64,000 nt of DNA from Jatrophihabitans sp. GTDB taxonomy: Bacteria > Actinomycetota > Actinomycetes > Mycobacteriales > Jatrophihabitantaceae. Below the pieces are notes generated by a model. The model had not been told where the DNA came from. It did not search any database and saw only the letters and a program-made list of their open reading frames with translations. The position numbers and the translations under genes were made by a program. The stretch's first letter is position 1; each line of letters begins with the position of its first letter. The DNA lies in contig DASWNX010000028.1 of NCBI GenBank assembly GCA_036399055.1, positions 1 to 64,000 of the forward strand, given 5' to 3'. This document shows, in pieces, positions 35,772-44,473 of the stretch.

Positions 35772-35887
35772 GCCCGCCACGGCGAGTAACCTCGCCAGTC
35801 GTGCCTGACACCCGTGCCGACCTGCCCCCGGGCCGCGGCAGCGCCCTTGCCTCGGTGCCTGCTTCCGGTAACCGTCGTGAGATTCCG

Positions 35888-36526
35888 ATGCCCGCCCATT
35901 TGAAGTTCTTCTACGGGCCGATGGACTGCGGCAAATCCACATTGGCCCTGCAGGTCGATCACAACCACGCTCGGCAGGGCCGGTCAGGACTGATCCTGAC
36001 CCGCTATGACCGCTCCGGCCGGGCGCGGGTCACCACCCGGGTCGGGCTCAGCCACGACGCCATCGAGGTCACCGACGAGCTCGACCTGTGCAAGCTGGTC
36101 CGTCAGAACTGGGCGCAGGGCCGACGGGTCGACTACCTGATCGTCGATGAGGCCGGCTTTCTCAACCCCGAGCACGTCGACCAGCTCGCCGAACTGGTGG
36201 ATGAATACCACGTCGACGTCTACTGCTTCGGCCTGTCGACCGACTTCCGCAGCTTTTTGCTGCCTGGCGCCAAGCGGCTGATGGAGCTGGCCGACGAGAT
36301 CTCCGAGATCCAGGTCGAGGTGCTGTGCTGGTGCGGCTTGCCCGGCAAGCACAACGCCCGCGTCATCGCCGACCGGGTCACCCGAGAGGGCGACACGGTG
36401 CTGGTGGCCGACACCGTCGCGACCGGCGGGAACGACGTCAGGTACCAGGTGCTGTGCCGGGCTCACTACCGGCGCGGCGATCTGGGACTGGCACCTTCGT
36501 TGGGTGAGCAACTGACGCTGGACTGA
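35888..36526 (+). CDS. tdk: Thymidine kinase (type II)
   Basis: 212 aa from the ATG at 35888; an in-frame ATG at 35801 would add a Pro/Ala-rich stretch with no ribosome site. The P-loop is 'FFYGPMDCGKSTLAL' (residues 8-20). 'YLIVDEAGFL' carries the DE magnesium site. 'FLLPGAKRLMELADEI' and the zinc-knuckle cysteines 'VEVLCWCGLPGKHNARV' with a later Cys ('YQVLCRAHYRRG') follow. It phosphorylates thymidine and deoxyuridine with ATP in the salvage pathway. Length and order of motifs are standard. Confidence 0.95.
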   Translation: MPAHLKFFYGPMDCGKSTLALQVDHNHARQGRSGLILTRYDRSGRARVTTRVGLSHDAIEVTDELDLCKLVRQNWAQGRRVDYLIVDEAGFLNPEHVDQLAELVDEYHVDVYCFGLSTDFRSFLLPGAKRLMELADEISEIQVEVLCWCGLPGKHNARVIADRVTREGDTVLVADTVATGGNDVRYQVLCRAHYRRGDLGLAPSLGEQLTLD

Positions 36527-36682
36527 GCGTCAGGCGCCGGCGGACGGCTCACGCCCACTCGTCAGCTGCCCAGCGTCTGGGCGCGTCAGAGAGATGAGTC
36601 TCAGTCTGCCCGTGGAAAAGGACGAATGCCGCGACGTGCTCGGTTGACCCGCCGACGCTCGACCTACGGTCGCTAGGCTGTC

Positions 36683-36710
36683 GGGAATCATCTGCCGGGA
36701 CTGTTCGTTG
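36683..36710 (+). promoter_or_regulatory. SigR-type promoter of rbpA
   Basis: GGGAAT (36683-36688), 18 nt, then GTTG (36707-36710): the -35/-10 pattern of the thiol-oxidative-stress ECF sigma SigR/SigH. It lies about 40 nt before the rbpA start. rbpA is a known SigR target in Streptomyces. Confidence 0.75.
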
Positions 36711-36748
36711 GAAACTCGGTACCCAAGCATGGGTGAGGAGTGATCATA

Positions 36749-37114
36749 ATGGCCGATCGTGTACTCCGGGGCAGCCGCCTCGGCGCTATCAGTTACGAGA
36801 CCGAATACGCTGCCGAACCGGCGCCGCGTCAACTCATCAGATTCAAGTGCGAACGCGAGCACGAGTTCAGCGTTCCTTTCGCTCATGACGCCGAATTGCC
36901 CGCGACGTGGGAATGCCGGCTCGACGGCACCACCGCCAAAGCCGTGGACCTGCCGGAACCGGAGCCCAAGAAGGTCAAGGCCCCGCGAACCCACTGGGAC
37001 ATGCTGATCGAGCGGCGCACCATCGCCGACCTCGAAGAGGTGCTCGCCGAGCGCCTGGACGTGTTGCGTGCCCGCCGTGGCGGCCCTGGGGCGAAATCTC
37101 CCAAGACCGCCTGA
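36749..37114 (+). CDS. rbpA: RNA polymerase-binding protein RbpA
   Basis: 121 aa from the ATG at 36749 (GAGGAG upstream); a GTG start 9 nt earlier is possible. The beginning 'MADRVLRGSRLGAISYETEY' is the RbpA tail, the core 'RQLIRFKCEREHEFSVPFAHDAELPATWECRLDG' has the paired C...C of the zinc-like core, and 'KAPRTHWDMLIERRTIADLEEVLAERL' is the basic linker plus sigma-interaction domain. RbpA stabilises open complexes formed by the principal sigma factor. It is monocistronic with its own terminator. A SigR-type promoter is placed as expected. Confidence 0.97.
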   Translation: MADRVLRGSRLGAISYETEYAAEPAPRQLIRFKCEREHEFSVPFAHDAELPATWECRLDGTTAKAVDLPEPEPKKVKAPRTHWDMLIERRTIADLEEVLAERLDVLRARRGGPGAKSPKTA

Positions 37115-37152
37115 GCCACACCCCTGACCCCACCACCGGGGTCGACCAAGCA

Positions 37153-37190
37153 ACCGGCCCGACTGCTCAGTCGGGCCGGTTTCTTCTTTG
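37153..37190 (+). terminator. Rho-independent terminator of rbpA
   Basis: ACCGGCCCGACTG (37153-37165) pairs with CAGTCGGGCCGGT (37168-37180), then TTCTTCTTT. A 13-bp stem with a tiny loop, 38 nt after the rbpA stop. Confidence 0.92.
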
Positions 37191-37270
37191 ACCCGAACTC
37201 TGCCCCCGGACGCCCCCTCAGCCGGGCGATCCCGGTCGGCCCCGGTCTCAGGTCCCGGTCGGCCCCGGTC

Positions 37271-38077
37271 TCAGCGCGAGCGGGAATCCGCGGCCTCTCG
37301 CGTCCTGCCCACCAGCCTGCGCAGCTGAGCCGCCCGGTGCGCAGCACCCCATTCGGTGACCCGCAGCAGGGCCTCTCGGACGATGTTCCCGCTCATCTTC
37401 GACTCGCCGCGCTCGCGCTCGGCGAAGGTGATGGGAACCTCGGTGACCCGGAAGCCGGCCTGCACGGCGCGCCAGGCCAGGTCGACCTGGAAGCAGTAGC
37501 CCTCTGAGGCTATCGAGGACAGGTCGATCGTCTGCAGCACCGAACTCCGGTAGGCCCGGTACCCGCCGGTGGCGTCGTGCAGCTCGATGCCCAACGCCAG
37601 GCGGGTGTAGAGGTTGCCGCCCCGAGAGAGCAGCTCGCGAGACCGGGGCCAGTTCAGCACCTGGCCGCCGGGCACCCACCGCGAGCCCAGCACCAGGTCC
37701 GAGTGCGCGATGGCCGCCAGCAACCTGGGCAGCTGCTCCGGGGCGTGCGAGCCGTCGGCGTCCATCTCGACCAGCACCTCATAGCCGGCGGCCAGGCCGA
37801 CCCTGAAACCGGCCACGTAGGCAGCTCCCAGACCCGCCTTCTGGTCCCGGTGCAGCACGGTGACCTGGCTGTCCTGGGCGGCGATCCCGTCGGCGACCGC
37901 GCCGGTTCCGTCCGGGCTGCCGTCATCGACCACCAGGACGTCCACCTCAGGCACCGCGGCCCGAACCCGGTCCAGGATGAGCGGCAGGTTCTCGCACTCG
38001 TTATAGGTCGGGATGATCACCAGCGTCCGAAGTCGGTCCCCCGGTCCTGCTGCCGACCTGCGCTCGGCCTCGGTCAC
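37271..38077 (-). CDS. ppm1: Polyprenol monophosphomannose synthase
   Basis: 268 aa, GT2 family. '[21 protein letters not shown]' and '[13 protein letters not shown]' form the nucleotide-binding part; '[23 protein letters not shown]' holds the DxD metal site, followed by '[12 protein letters not shown]' and 'ATGGYRAYR'. There are no C-terminal membrane helices, as expected for the soluble Ppm domain. It transfers mannose from GDP-mannose to polyprenyl phosphate, the lipid donor for lipomannan and protein O-mannosylation. It reads in the same direction behind lnt. In M. tuberculosis the two domains are fused in one protein; here they are separate genes. Confidence 0.95.
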   Translation of the reverse strand: MTEAERRSAAGPGDRLRTLVIIPTYNECENLPLILDRVRAAVPEVDVLVVDDGSPDGTGAVADGIAAQDSQVTVLHRDQKAGLGAAYVAGFRVGLAAGYEVLVEMDADGSHAPEQLPRLLAAIAHSDLVLGSRWVPGGQVLNWPRSRELLSRGGNLYTRLALGIELHDATGGYRAYRSSVLQTIDLSSIASEGYCFQVDLAWRAVQAGFRVTEVPITFAERERGESKMSGNIVREALLRVTEWGAAHRAAQLRRLVGRTREAADSRSR

Positions 38078-38140
38078 CCGTACCCCTCTCCTGTGGTCCC
38101 ACCGTGCTGCGGCTCGATGCCGGTGCGCCTGGCGCGCTTG

Positions 38141-39748
38141 TCACTGCCTGGAAAGCGTCGGCCGCGGGCGCGGCCCGTCGGCCGCCGGCGTCGCATCGCG
38201 CCTGAGCCGCGCCGGACGCCGGCTGAGCCAGCCGCCGACCACCAGGCCCAGCAGCCCGAGGGCGACCAGAGTCCATTCGGCAGCCGCGCCGGTCCGAGTG
38301 GCCAGCGTAGTCGAACCACTCAGCGGCACCGTCCGAACCAGCACGTCAGCGGTGAACAGCGGCCCGGATTCGGCCATCATCCGCCCGTCGGCCCCGATGA
38401 TCGCGCTCTTGCCGCTGGTGGCCACCTGCACCACCGTGCGGGCGTGCTCGACGGCGCGCAGTTGGGTCATCGCCAGCTGCTGGTAGGTCTCGGCGCTGCG
38501 GCCGAAGGTGGCGTTGTTGGTCTGCACCACCAGCAGCTGGGCGCCGGCCCGCACCGATGAGGTGACCAGCGAGTCGTAGGCGATCTCGAAGCAGATCACG
38601 TCACCGACCGGGAACGGGGTCTGGGTCAGCAGGCCGTCGCCGCCGCCGGCCACCATGTCCCGGCCCACCAGATCCACCTTGCTGCTGACGGCGCGGGCGA
38701 GCGAGCGCAGCGGGATGTACTCCCCGTAGGGCACCGGATGCCGCTTCACGTACCGCTGTCCGGGTCCGGGCGCGGCAGAGTCCGAAGGCATCCACACGAT
38801 GCCGGCGTTGCTGACGTGAGTAGGCCCGGGGCCGTCGATGAGGGCGCCGACCAGGATCGGCACGCCCACCGCGTCGACCGCGCGCTGGATCACCGCCGCG
38901 GCGTCGGCGTTGGTGGTCGGGTCGATGTCGGAGGCGTTCTCTGGCCACAGCACCAGGCTCGGCCGGGGCAGCCGGCCCGCCTTGACCTCGGCCGCCAGCT
39001 TGAGGGTCTGAGCGACGTGGTTGTCCAGCACCTGGCGCCGGCGGGCGTTGAACTCCAGCCCCCGGTCGGGCACATTGCCCTGGATGGCGGCCACGGTGGC
39101 GCTGCGGCCGGGCTGGGCGCCCGGGCTGTCCTGGGCGCTCTGGCTTGGTTGCTGGGCCGGGCGCAGCGGGTAGGCCAGCGAACCGGCGACCAGCACCACC
39201 AGGGCCGCGACCACCAGTTGGCCACCGCGTCGTGCCAGGCCCTTGTCCAGGACCGCGGCCGCCAGCAGAGCGCCGACCAGAGCGACCGCGAAGCTCACCA
39301 GCGGCGCTCCGCCCAGCGCGGCGAACCACTTCAGCGGCGACTGGGCCTGGCTGAACGCCCAGCGCCCCCAGGGAAAACCACCGAAGGGCACTCGGCCCCG
39401 CAGCGCCTCCTGGGCCACCCACAGCGCCGCGGTCAGCACCACGCCGAACCGCCTGCGCTGCACCACCGGCAGGGCGGCGCCCAGCAGCGCCAGGAACCAG
39501 GTCTGGGAGAACACCAGCGCCAGCCACGGCGCCGAGCCGACGTAGGTCGCCGTCCAGTGCAGCATCGGCAGGAACAGCCCGGCCCCGTAGATCAGGCCGA
39601 GCAACGCCCCGCGGCGGGATCGCTGGCCCGAGACCGCGATCGACAGGCCGGCCACGGACAGGAAGGCCAGCGGCCAGATCCCGACTTTCGGAAAGGCCGC
39701 CGCCCCGAGCAGCCCGGCCCCCGCGGCCAGCAGCGAGCGGTAAATCAT
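38141..39748 (-). CDS. lnt: Apolipoprotein N-acyltransferase
   Basis: 535 aa. Six or so N-terminal membrane helices are followed by a nitrilase-fold domain and a final helix. The triad is visible: Glu in 'LVLWPENASD', Lys in 'YVKRHPVPYGEYIPLR', Cys in 'DVICFEIAYDSLV'. It adds the third acyl chain to lipoproteins in the membrane. It overlaps the amidohydrolase stop by 4 nt (ATGA) and is followed by ppm1. Confidence 0.96.
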   Translation of the reverse strand: MIYRSLLAAGAGLLGAAAFPKVGIWPLAFLSVAGLSIAVSGQRSRRGALLGLIYGAGLFLPMLHWTATYVGSAPWLALVFSQTWFLALLGAALPVVQRRRFGVVLTAALWVAQEALRGRVPFGGFPWGRWAFSQAQSPLKWFAALGGAPLVSFAVALVGALLAAAVLDKGLARRGGQLVVAALVVLVAGSLAYPLRPAQQPSQSAQDSPGAQPGRSATVAAIQGNVPDRGLEFNARRRQVLDNHVAQTLKLAAEVKAGRLPRPSLVLWPENASDIDPTTNADAAAVIQRAVDAVGVPILVGALIDGPGPTHVSNAGIVWMPSDSAAPGPGQRYVKRHPVPYGEYIPLRSLARAVSSKVDLVGRDMVAGGGDGLLTQTPFPVGDVICFEIAYDSLVTSSVRAGAQLLVVQTNNATFGRSAETYQQLAMTQLRAVEHARTVVQVATSGKSAIIGADGRMMAESGPLFTADVLVRTVPLSGSTTLATRTGAAAEWTLVALGLLGLVVGGWLSRRPARLRRDATPAADGPRPRPTLSRQ

Positions 39749-41364
39749 GTCAAGTCACCCGAGTCATAGATGTGCCGTCCCCGCAGGACCGTGCGCAGGC
39801 ATCGCGGCAGGTCACGCCCTGGCGCCAGGTCGGGCAGGCCGGGCACGCCGGAGCGCTCGTCGGTGCTCCACTGCGACAGCCGCTCGTCCGCGGCGCCCAC
39901 CCCCAGCGGCCCGGCCTCGAAGACGGCGTAGCTGGCCGGCGAGCCCGGAGTGAGCACGCCCGAGCCGTCGGACTCGGCGCGGGCGGCTCGCCAGCCGCCG
40001 CGGGTGTGCGCCGTCAGGGCCGCGCGTGGGCTCAGGGCATGGGCGGGGTTGCTCGGATGGACCGCTGCGCGCACCGCGCCCCACGGGTCCACCGGCGTGA
40101 CCGGCGAGTCCGCGCCGAAAGCCAGCGGCGCCCCGGCCGCGGCCAGCGCGGCCAGGGGGTTGAGCCGACGGGCTCGCTCGACGCCCAGCCGCTGGGCATA
40201 CATCCCGTGGTCGCCGCCCCAGGTGGCGTCGAAGGCCGGTTGCGCCGAGACGATCAGGCCGGCGCCGGCCAGCGCCGCCACGTCGGTGATCAGCTCGGCG
40301 TGCTCGATCCGGTGCCCGGCGGTGGAAAGGCGCGAGCCCAGCCGCTCGGCGGCCATCCGCATCGCCGCCACCACCTGGTCGGTGGCGGCGTCGCCGATGG
40401 CGTGGAAGCCGCCCTGCAAGCCCGCTTCGGTGCACTCGACGAGGTGCTCGGCCAGCTCAGCGGTGTCATAGCGCAGGTAGCCGCACCCGGCTTCCCCGGC
40501 CGGCAGGTCGCCCAGGTCGGCATAGGGCTGCAGCAAGCCGGCGGTGTGCGAGCCGATCGAGCCGTCACAGAACAGGTCACCGCCGGCGCCGATAGCGCCC
40601 AGTTCGGCAGCCGTCCTGGCGCCGCGCAACTCGCCCCAGTACCCGAACACCTGCGGATAGGGCTCGGGCGCCGACCCGTCCGCCACCAGAGCCAGCAGGC
40701 CGGCGAGGTCCTCGGCGCTGGAGATCTCCGGGCCGGCCATCTCGTGGACGGCGGCCACTCCGAGTGAGGCCGCGTGCCGCAGCGCGATCCGCTGCAGCTC
40801 GGCCCGCTGACCGGCCGTGATGGCCGACCGGGCGACCGCCCGCGCGGCGTGGTGGGCTGCCTTGGTGAGCCGGCCGTCGGCGGAGTAGCCGTCCATGCCT
40901 GCGATGCCCGGGACCGAGGCCAGCAGCGCCGAGGACGCCACCGCCGAATGGGCGTCGGTGCGGGCCAGATAGACCACGCCGCCATAGCTGGCGCGGTCAA
41001 GTTCGGCGGCAGTCGGCGCCCGCCCCTCCGGCCAGCGGGTCTCGTCCCAGCCCGAGCCCAGCAACGGCCGGCCGCCGCTGGAGCGGGCGGCTCGCTCGAC
41101 CGTCCGCAGCGCCTGGGCGAGCGAGCCGGCCGATCGGAGCTCCAGCCCGCTCAGGGCCAGGCCGGTGTCGGTGGTGTGAAAATGCGCGTCGACGAACGCC
41201 GGGATCACCAGCGCTCCGTCCAGATCCACGGTGGTCTCGGCCGACATGGTCGCGGCCGAGACGTCATCGCCGAGCCAGGCCACTTCTGAGCCTGAGATCA
41301 GCAGCGCGCTGGCGTCACGGGCCCACGGGCTGTAGATCCGTCCGTTGAAGAGCAGAGTGCGCAC
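39745..41364 (-). CDS. YtcJ-like amidohydrolase
   Basis: 539 aa. The amidohydrolase start 'LLFNGRIYSPWARDASALLISGSEVAWLG' and 'IPAFVDAHFHTTDTGLAL' (metal HxH) are present, with later 'GFHAIGDAATDQVVAAM', 'RIEHAELI' and 'FGADSPVTPVDPWGAV' carrying the remaining His and Asp ligands. Members hydrolyse amides or act on unknown cyclic compounds; the substrate here is unknown. It is the first gene of the leftward unit with lnt and ppm1, overlapping lnt by 4 nt. Confidence 0.93.
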   Translation of the reverse strand: MRTLLFNGRIYSPWARDASALLISGSEVAWLGDDVSAATMSAETTVDLDGALVIPAFVDAHFHTTDTGLALSGLELRSAGSLAQALRTVERAARSSGGRPLLGSGWDETRWPEGRAPTAAELDRASYGGVVYLARTDAHSAVASSALLASVPGIAGMDGYSADGRLTKAAHHAARAVARSAITAGQRAELQRIALRHAASLGVAAVHEMAGPEISSAEDLAGLLALVADGSAPEPYPQVFGYWGELRGARTAAELGAIGAGGDLFCDGSIGSHTAGLLQPYADLGDLPAGEAGCGYLRYDTAELAEHLVECTEAGLQGGFHAIGDAATDQVVAAMRMAAERLGSRLSTAGHRIEHAELITDVAALAGAGLIVSAQPAFDATWGGDHGMYAQRLGVERARRLNPLAALAAAGAPLAFGADSPVTPVDPWGAVRAAVHPSNPAHALSPRAALTAHTRGGWRAARAESDGSGVLTPGSPASYAVFEAGPLGVGAADERLSQWSTDERSGVPGLPDLAPGRDLPRCLRTVLRGRHIYDSGDLT

Positions 41365-41435
41365 CAGGCGAGTGTGCCAGCCTTGTCTGTGGGCGGGTTG
41401 AGGCGCTAACGCTGGCTCTGGTGTGTCCCATGGAA

Positions 41436-41447
41436 TACGGTGCCGTA
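41436..41447. promoter_or_regulatory. Possible LacI-family operator
   Basis: TACGG (41436-41440) and CCGTA (41443-41447) are exact complements around TG, 24 nt before the LacI-type gene. Auto-regulation is plausible; the centre is not the usual CG. Confidence 0.4.
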
Positions 41448-41470
41448 AAGACTTTCAGGAGGCTTGCCCC

Positions 41471-42502
41471 ATGTCAGCCAGTATCGAGGACGTAGCAAAG
41501 CTGGCAGGCGTCTCGATAGCCACCGTGTCGCGCTCCCTGCGGGGATTGCCCGACGTCGCGACGGCGACCAGGGACAAAGTCCTGCTGGCGGCCCAGGAGC
41601 TGGACTACGTCGCCTCGCCTTTCGCCGCCCGGCTGGCCAGCGGCCGGTCCTCGACCCTCGGCGTGGTCGTGCCGTTCGTCAACCGGTGGTTCTTCGCGGA
41701 GGTGCTCGGCGCGGTCGAGTCGGTGCTCAGCGCCGCCGGTTACGACCTGTTGCTGCACAACCTAGGCGACAGCAAGGGCCGGGAGCGGTTCTTCTCCGTG
41801 CTGCCGATGCGCAAGCGGGTCGACGCGGTGCTGGTGGTCAGCCTGGCGCTGACCGACGACGAGGTCGCGGCGCTGAACACCCTGCAGCTGCCGGTGGGCG
41901 TGCTCGGCGTCAAGCACCCCGGCCTGTCCTCGGTCCGGATCGATGACAAGGCTGCGGCCCGAACCGCGGTGGAGCACCTGTTGTCGCTGGGTCACCGCCA
42001 GATCGCGCTGATCGGCGGCGACACCGATGACCCGATGCGCTTCACTCCCCCGCATCACCGCGGCATCGGCTACCGGGAGGCGCTGCTGGCGGCCGGCGTG
42101 ACGCCGCCGGAAGGCATGGAAGTCCTGGGTTACTTCACGGTCGCCGGCGGGGAAGCCGCGATGCTGGACCTGCTGCGGGGCAGCCAGCGGCCGACCGCGG
42201 TGTTCGCCGAGTCCGACGAGATGGCCTACGGCGCCATCCGCGCCATCAGGCGCTCCGGCCTACGGGTGCCTGAGGACATCGCGGTGATCGGTTTCGACGA
42301 CCACGCCACCGCCGACCTGATGGACCTGACCACGATGCGCCAGCCCGTCGGCGAGCAGGGTGCGCTGCTGGCGCAGTCGCTGCTGGCGGCTCTGGTCAAG
42401 GAGGCTGAGCCGAGCGACGTGGTGCTTGCCACCGAGCTTGTGGTCCGCGGCAGCACGGTGGCCTCGGCCAGCGCGTACGCCGGCTCGACCGGCTCGGCCT
42501 AG
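41471..42502 (+). CDS. LacI-family transcriptional regulator
   Basis: 343 aa from the ATG at 41471 with AGGAGG upstream. 'ASIEDVAKLAGVSIATVSRSLRGLPDVATATRDKVLLAAQELDYV' is the LacI helix-turn-helix and hinge. Residues about 65-330 are the periplasmic-binding-protein fold ('LGVVVPFVNRWFFAEVLGAVESVL', 'ALIGGDTDD', 'VIGFDDHATADLMDLTTMRQP'). The ligand is probably a sugar or sugar phosphate. It is convergent with the PfkB kinase, whose stop shares a CTAG with this gene, so it may regulate it or itself. Confidence 0.93.
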   Translation: MSASIEDVAKLAGVSIATVSRSLRGLPDVATATRDKVLLAAQELDYVASPFAARLASGRSSTLGVVVPFVNRWFFAEVLGAVESVLSAAGYDLLLHNLGDSKGRERFFSVLPMRKRVDAVLVVSLALTDDEVAALNTLQLPVGVLGVKHPGLSSVRIDDKAAARTAVEHLLSLGHRQIALIGGDTDDPMRFTPPHHRGIGYREALLAAGVTPPEGMEVLGYFTVAGGEAAMLDLLRGSQRPTAVFAESDEMAYGAIRAIRRSGLRVPEDIAVIGFDDHATADLMDLTTMRQPVGEQGALLAQSLLAALVKEAEPSDVVLATELVVRGSTVASASAYAGSTGSA

Positions 42503-43497
42503 ACAGCCGCCTGCGCGGCGGCCAGCTCGGCCGCGGTCGGCGGGTTCGCTCCGGCCCTGGCGCAGGTCAGCGCCGCCACCAGGATCGCCTCTTCGACCGC
42601 GGCTGCCACGACTGCCTGCCCGGCCGGCCCCAGGGCGGCGTGACCGGCTGGGCCCACGGCGGCGTGACCGGCTGGGCCCACGGCGGCGTGACCGCCGGCC
42701 GCGAGCGCGTTGATCAGCCCGGCCATGAACGCGTCGCCGGCGCCGACGGTGTCCACCACCCGCACCGGACGGGCCGGCGCGGCGCCGATCTCATCGCCGG
42801 CCAGAAAGCGCGCTCCCCGGCCGCCGTCGGTCACCACCACGACCGAGGCCCCGAGCCGCTGCCACCGGCGCAGCACGTCGTCGACGCCCTGGCCGGGGTA
42901 GAGCCAGTCCAGGTCCTCGGCCGAGGCCTTGACGACGTCGGCGAGGCAGACCATCGCCTCGACCTGGCTGACCGCGGACGGGTGGTCGGGCAGCAGCGCG
43001 GGCCGGATGTTCGGGTCGTAGCTGATCACCACCGGTCGCCGCTCCCGCCGCCGGCGCAGCTGGTCGGAGATGACGCCGGCCCCCGGCTGGGTCCAGGAGG
43101 CCAGCGAGCCGGTGTGGATCCAGGAGGTGTCAGCCGGCATCCGGTCCAGCTCGGCGGCGCTCCACTGCCAGTCGGCCGTGCCGGTCCGGTAGAAGTCGTA
43201 GCCGGCGTTGCGCTGAGCGTCCAGGCTCACCACGGCCACCGTGCTGGATTCGGCGGCGTCGACGGCGTAGGACAGGTCCACCCCGTTGGCCTCGGCGTGC
43301 GCCCGCAACTGCCTGCCGAAGGCGTCACCGGACAGCCGGGCCAGCAACTGCGCCGGCCGGCCGAGCCGGGCCAGGCCGATCGCGACGTTGAACGGGCTGC
43401 CGCCCGGATGAGCCAGGTAGGCCTTGGGCCCGGGCGAGGCCGCGGTCGCCGGATCCATCACCAGGTCGATCAACGCCTCGCCGATCACGCACACCAT
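42499..43497 (-). CDS. PfkB-family sugar kinase (fructokinase-like)
   Basis: 332 aa. The first PfkB signature region is 'AYLAHPGGSPFNVAIGLARLGRPAQLLARLSGDAFGRQL'; the second is 'VVDTVGAGDAFMAGLINALAAGG', with the catalytic Asp of GAGD. 'YDPNIRPALLPD' is the substrate or lid region of fructokinases. It probably phosphorylates fructose or a related sugar. After the GAGD motif there is a tandem 8-aa repeat (GHAAVGPA type, about 2.5 copies) encoded by 24-bp units at 42634-42694, unusual at this position. It is convergent with the LacI regulator. Confidence 0.93.
   Translation of the reverse strand: MVCVIGEALIDLVMDPATAASPGPKAYLAHPGGSPFNVAIGLARLGRPAQLLARLSGDAFGRQLRAHAEANGVDLSYAVDAAESSTVAVVSLDAQRNAGYDFYRTGTADWQWSAAELDRMPADTSWIHTGSLASWTQPGAGVISDQLRRRRERRPVVISYDPNIRPALLPDHPSAVSQVEAMVCLADVVKASAEDLDWLYPGQGVDDVLRRWQRLGASVVVVTDGGRGARFLAGDEIGAAPARPVRVVDTVGAGDAFMAGLINALAAGGHAAVGPAGHAAVGPAGHAALGPAGQAVVAAAVEEAILVAALTCARAGANPPTAAELAAAQAAV
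42634..42694. repeat. 24-bp tandem repeat inside the PfkB gene
   Basis: Two perfect 24-bp units (42634-42657, 42658-42681) plus a 13-bp partial copy (42682-42694). The length is a multiple of three, so copy-number changes would keep the reading frame. Confidence 0.9.
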
Positions 43498-43536
43498 GCC
43501 ACGACGCTATCGCGCGCGGAAGTTATCGTGTGCCGG

Positions 43537-44472
43537 GTGACCCGCGTGATGCTGCTTGACTCGGCGAGCCTGTACTTTCGCGCCTTCTACGGCGTGCCCG
43601 ACACCGTGACCGCGCCGGACGGTATGCCCGTCAACGCCGTCCGCGGCTTCACCGACATGGTCTCGACCCTGATCACCCGCTATCAGCCGACCGACTTCGT
43701 CGCGTGCCTGGACTACGACTGGCGCCCGGCGTTCCGGGTGGCGCTGCTGCCCTCGTACAAGGCGCACCGGGTGGAGTACACCACCAGCAGCGGCACTCCG
43801 GACGTGGAGACGGTGCCCGACCTGCTCGAGCCCCAGGTGCCGGTGCTGCTGGCGGTGCTCAAGGCGGCCGGGCTGTGCTCGGTGGGCGCCGACGGCTTCG
43901 AGGCCGACGACGTGATCGCGACGCTGGCCCACCGCTACGGCGAGCAGGGCGTCGAGGTGGACGTGGTGTCCGGAGACCGCGACCTGATCGACCTGGCCAC
44001 CGACCGGGTGCGGGTGCTCTACACCGGCAAGGGCATCAGCAACATCGTGGTGTTCACCCCCGAGGAGGTGCAGGCCCAGTACGGCGTGCCGGCCGGTCAC
44101 TACGCCGACTTCGCGATGCTGCGCGGGGACCCGTCCGACGGGCTGCCCGGGGTGGCCGGCATCGGCGCGAAGGGCGCGGCGACGGTGGTGGCTCAGTTCG
44201 GGACGATCGAGCAGATCGTGGCGGCGGCGAAGTCCGGCGACAAGGCGATGAGCAACTCGGTGCGGGCCAAGGTGCTGGCGGCGCTGGACTACCTGGCTGT
44301 CGCCCCGGCGGTGGTGCGCGGGCGCACTGACGTCCCGGTGGCCGAGCTCACCACGGCCATTCCGGCCACACCCGCGGACCCGGAGATGCTGGCCGCTCTC
44401 GGCGAGCGGTTCGGCGTCCAGAGCTCGGTCGACCGGCTGAAGACCGCGCTGGCCAAGGTCGGCGGGGCCTGA
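43537..44472 (+). CDS. 5'-3' exonuclease (PolI N-domain type)
   Basis: 311 aa from a GTG at 43537; ATG at 43549 is the alternative. It is the flap-nuclease domain of PolA without a polymerase: 'MLLDSASLYFRAFYGVP', 'FVACLDYDWRPAFRVALLPSYKAHR', 'GFEADDVIATLAHRYGEQGVEVDVVSGDRDLIDLA', and the helix-hairpin-helix 'LRGDPSDGLPGVAGIGAKGAATVVAQFG'. Its acidic residues bind two metals. The position next to helY matches Rv2090 of M. tuberculosis. It probably acts in replication-intermediate or repair processing. Confidence 0.93.
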   Translation: MTRVMLLDSASLYFRAFYGVPDTVTAPDGMPVNAVRGFTDMVSTLITRYQPTDFVACLDYDWRPAFRVALLPSYKAHRVEYTTSSGTPDVETVPDLLEPQVPVLLAVLKAAGLCSVGADGFEADDVIATLAHRYGEQGVEVDVVSGDRDLIDLATDRVRVLYTGKGISNIVVFTPEEVQAQYGVPAGHYADFAMLRGDPSDGLPGVAGIGAKGAATVVAQFGTIEQIVAAAKSGDKAMSNSVRAKVLAALDYLAVAPAVVRGRTDVPVAELTTAIPATPADPEMLAALGERFGVQSSVDRLKTALAKVGGA

Positions 44473-44473
44473 G

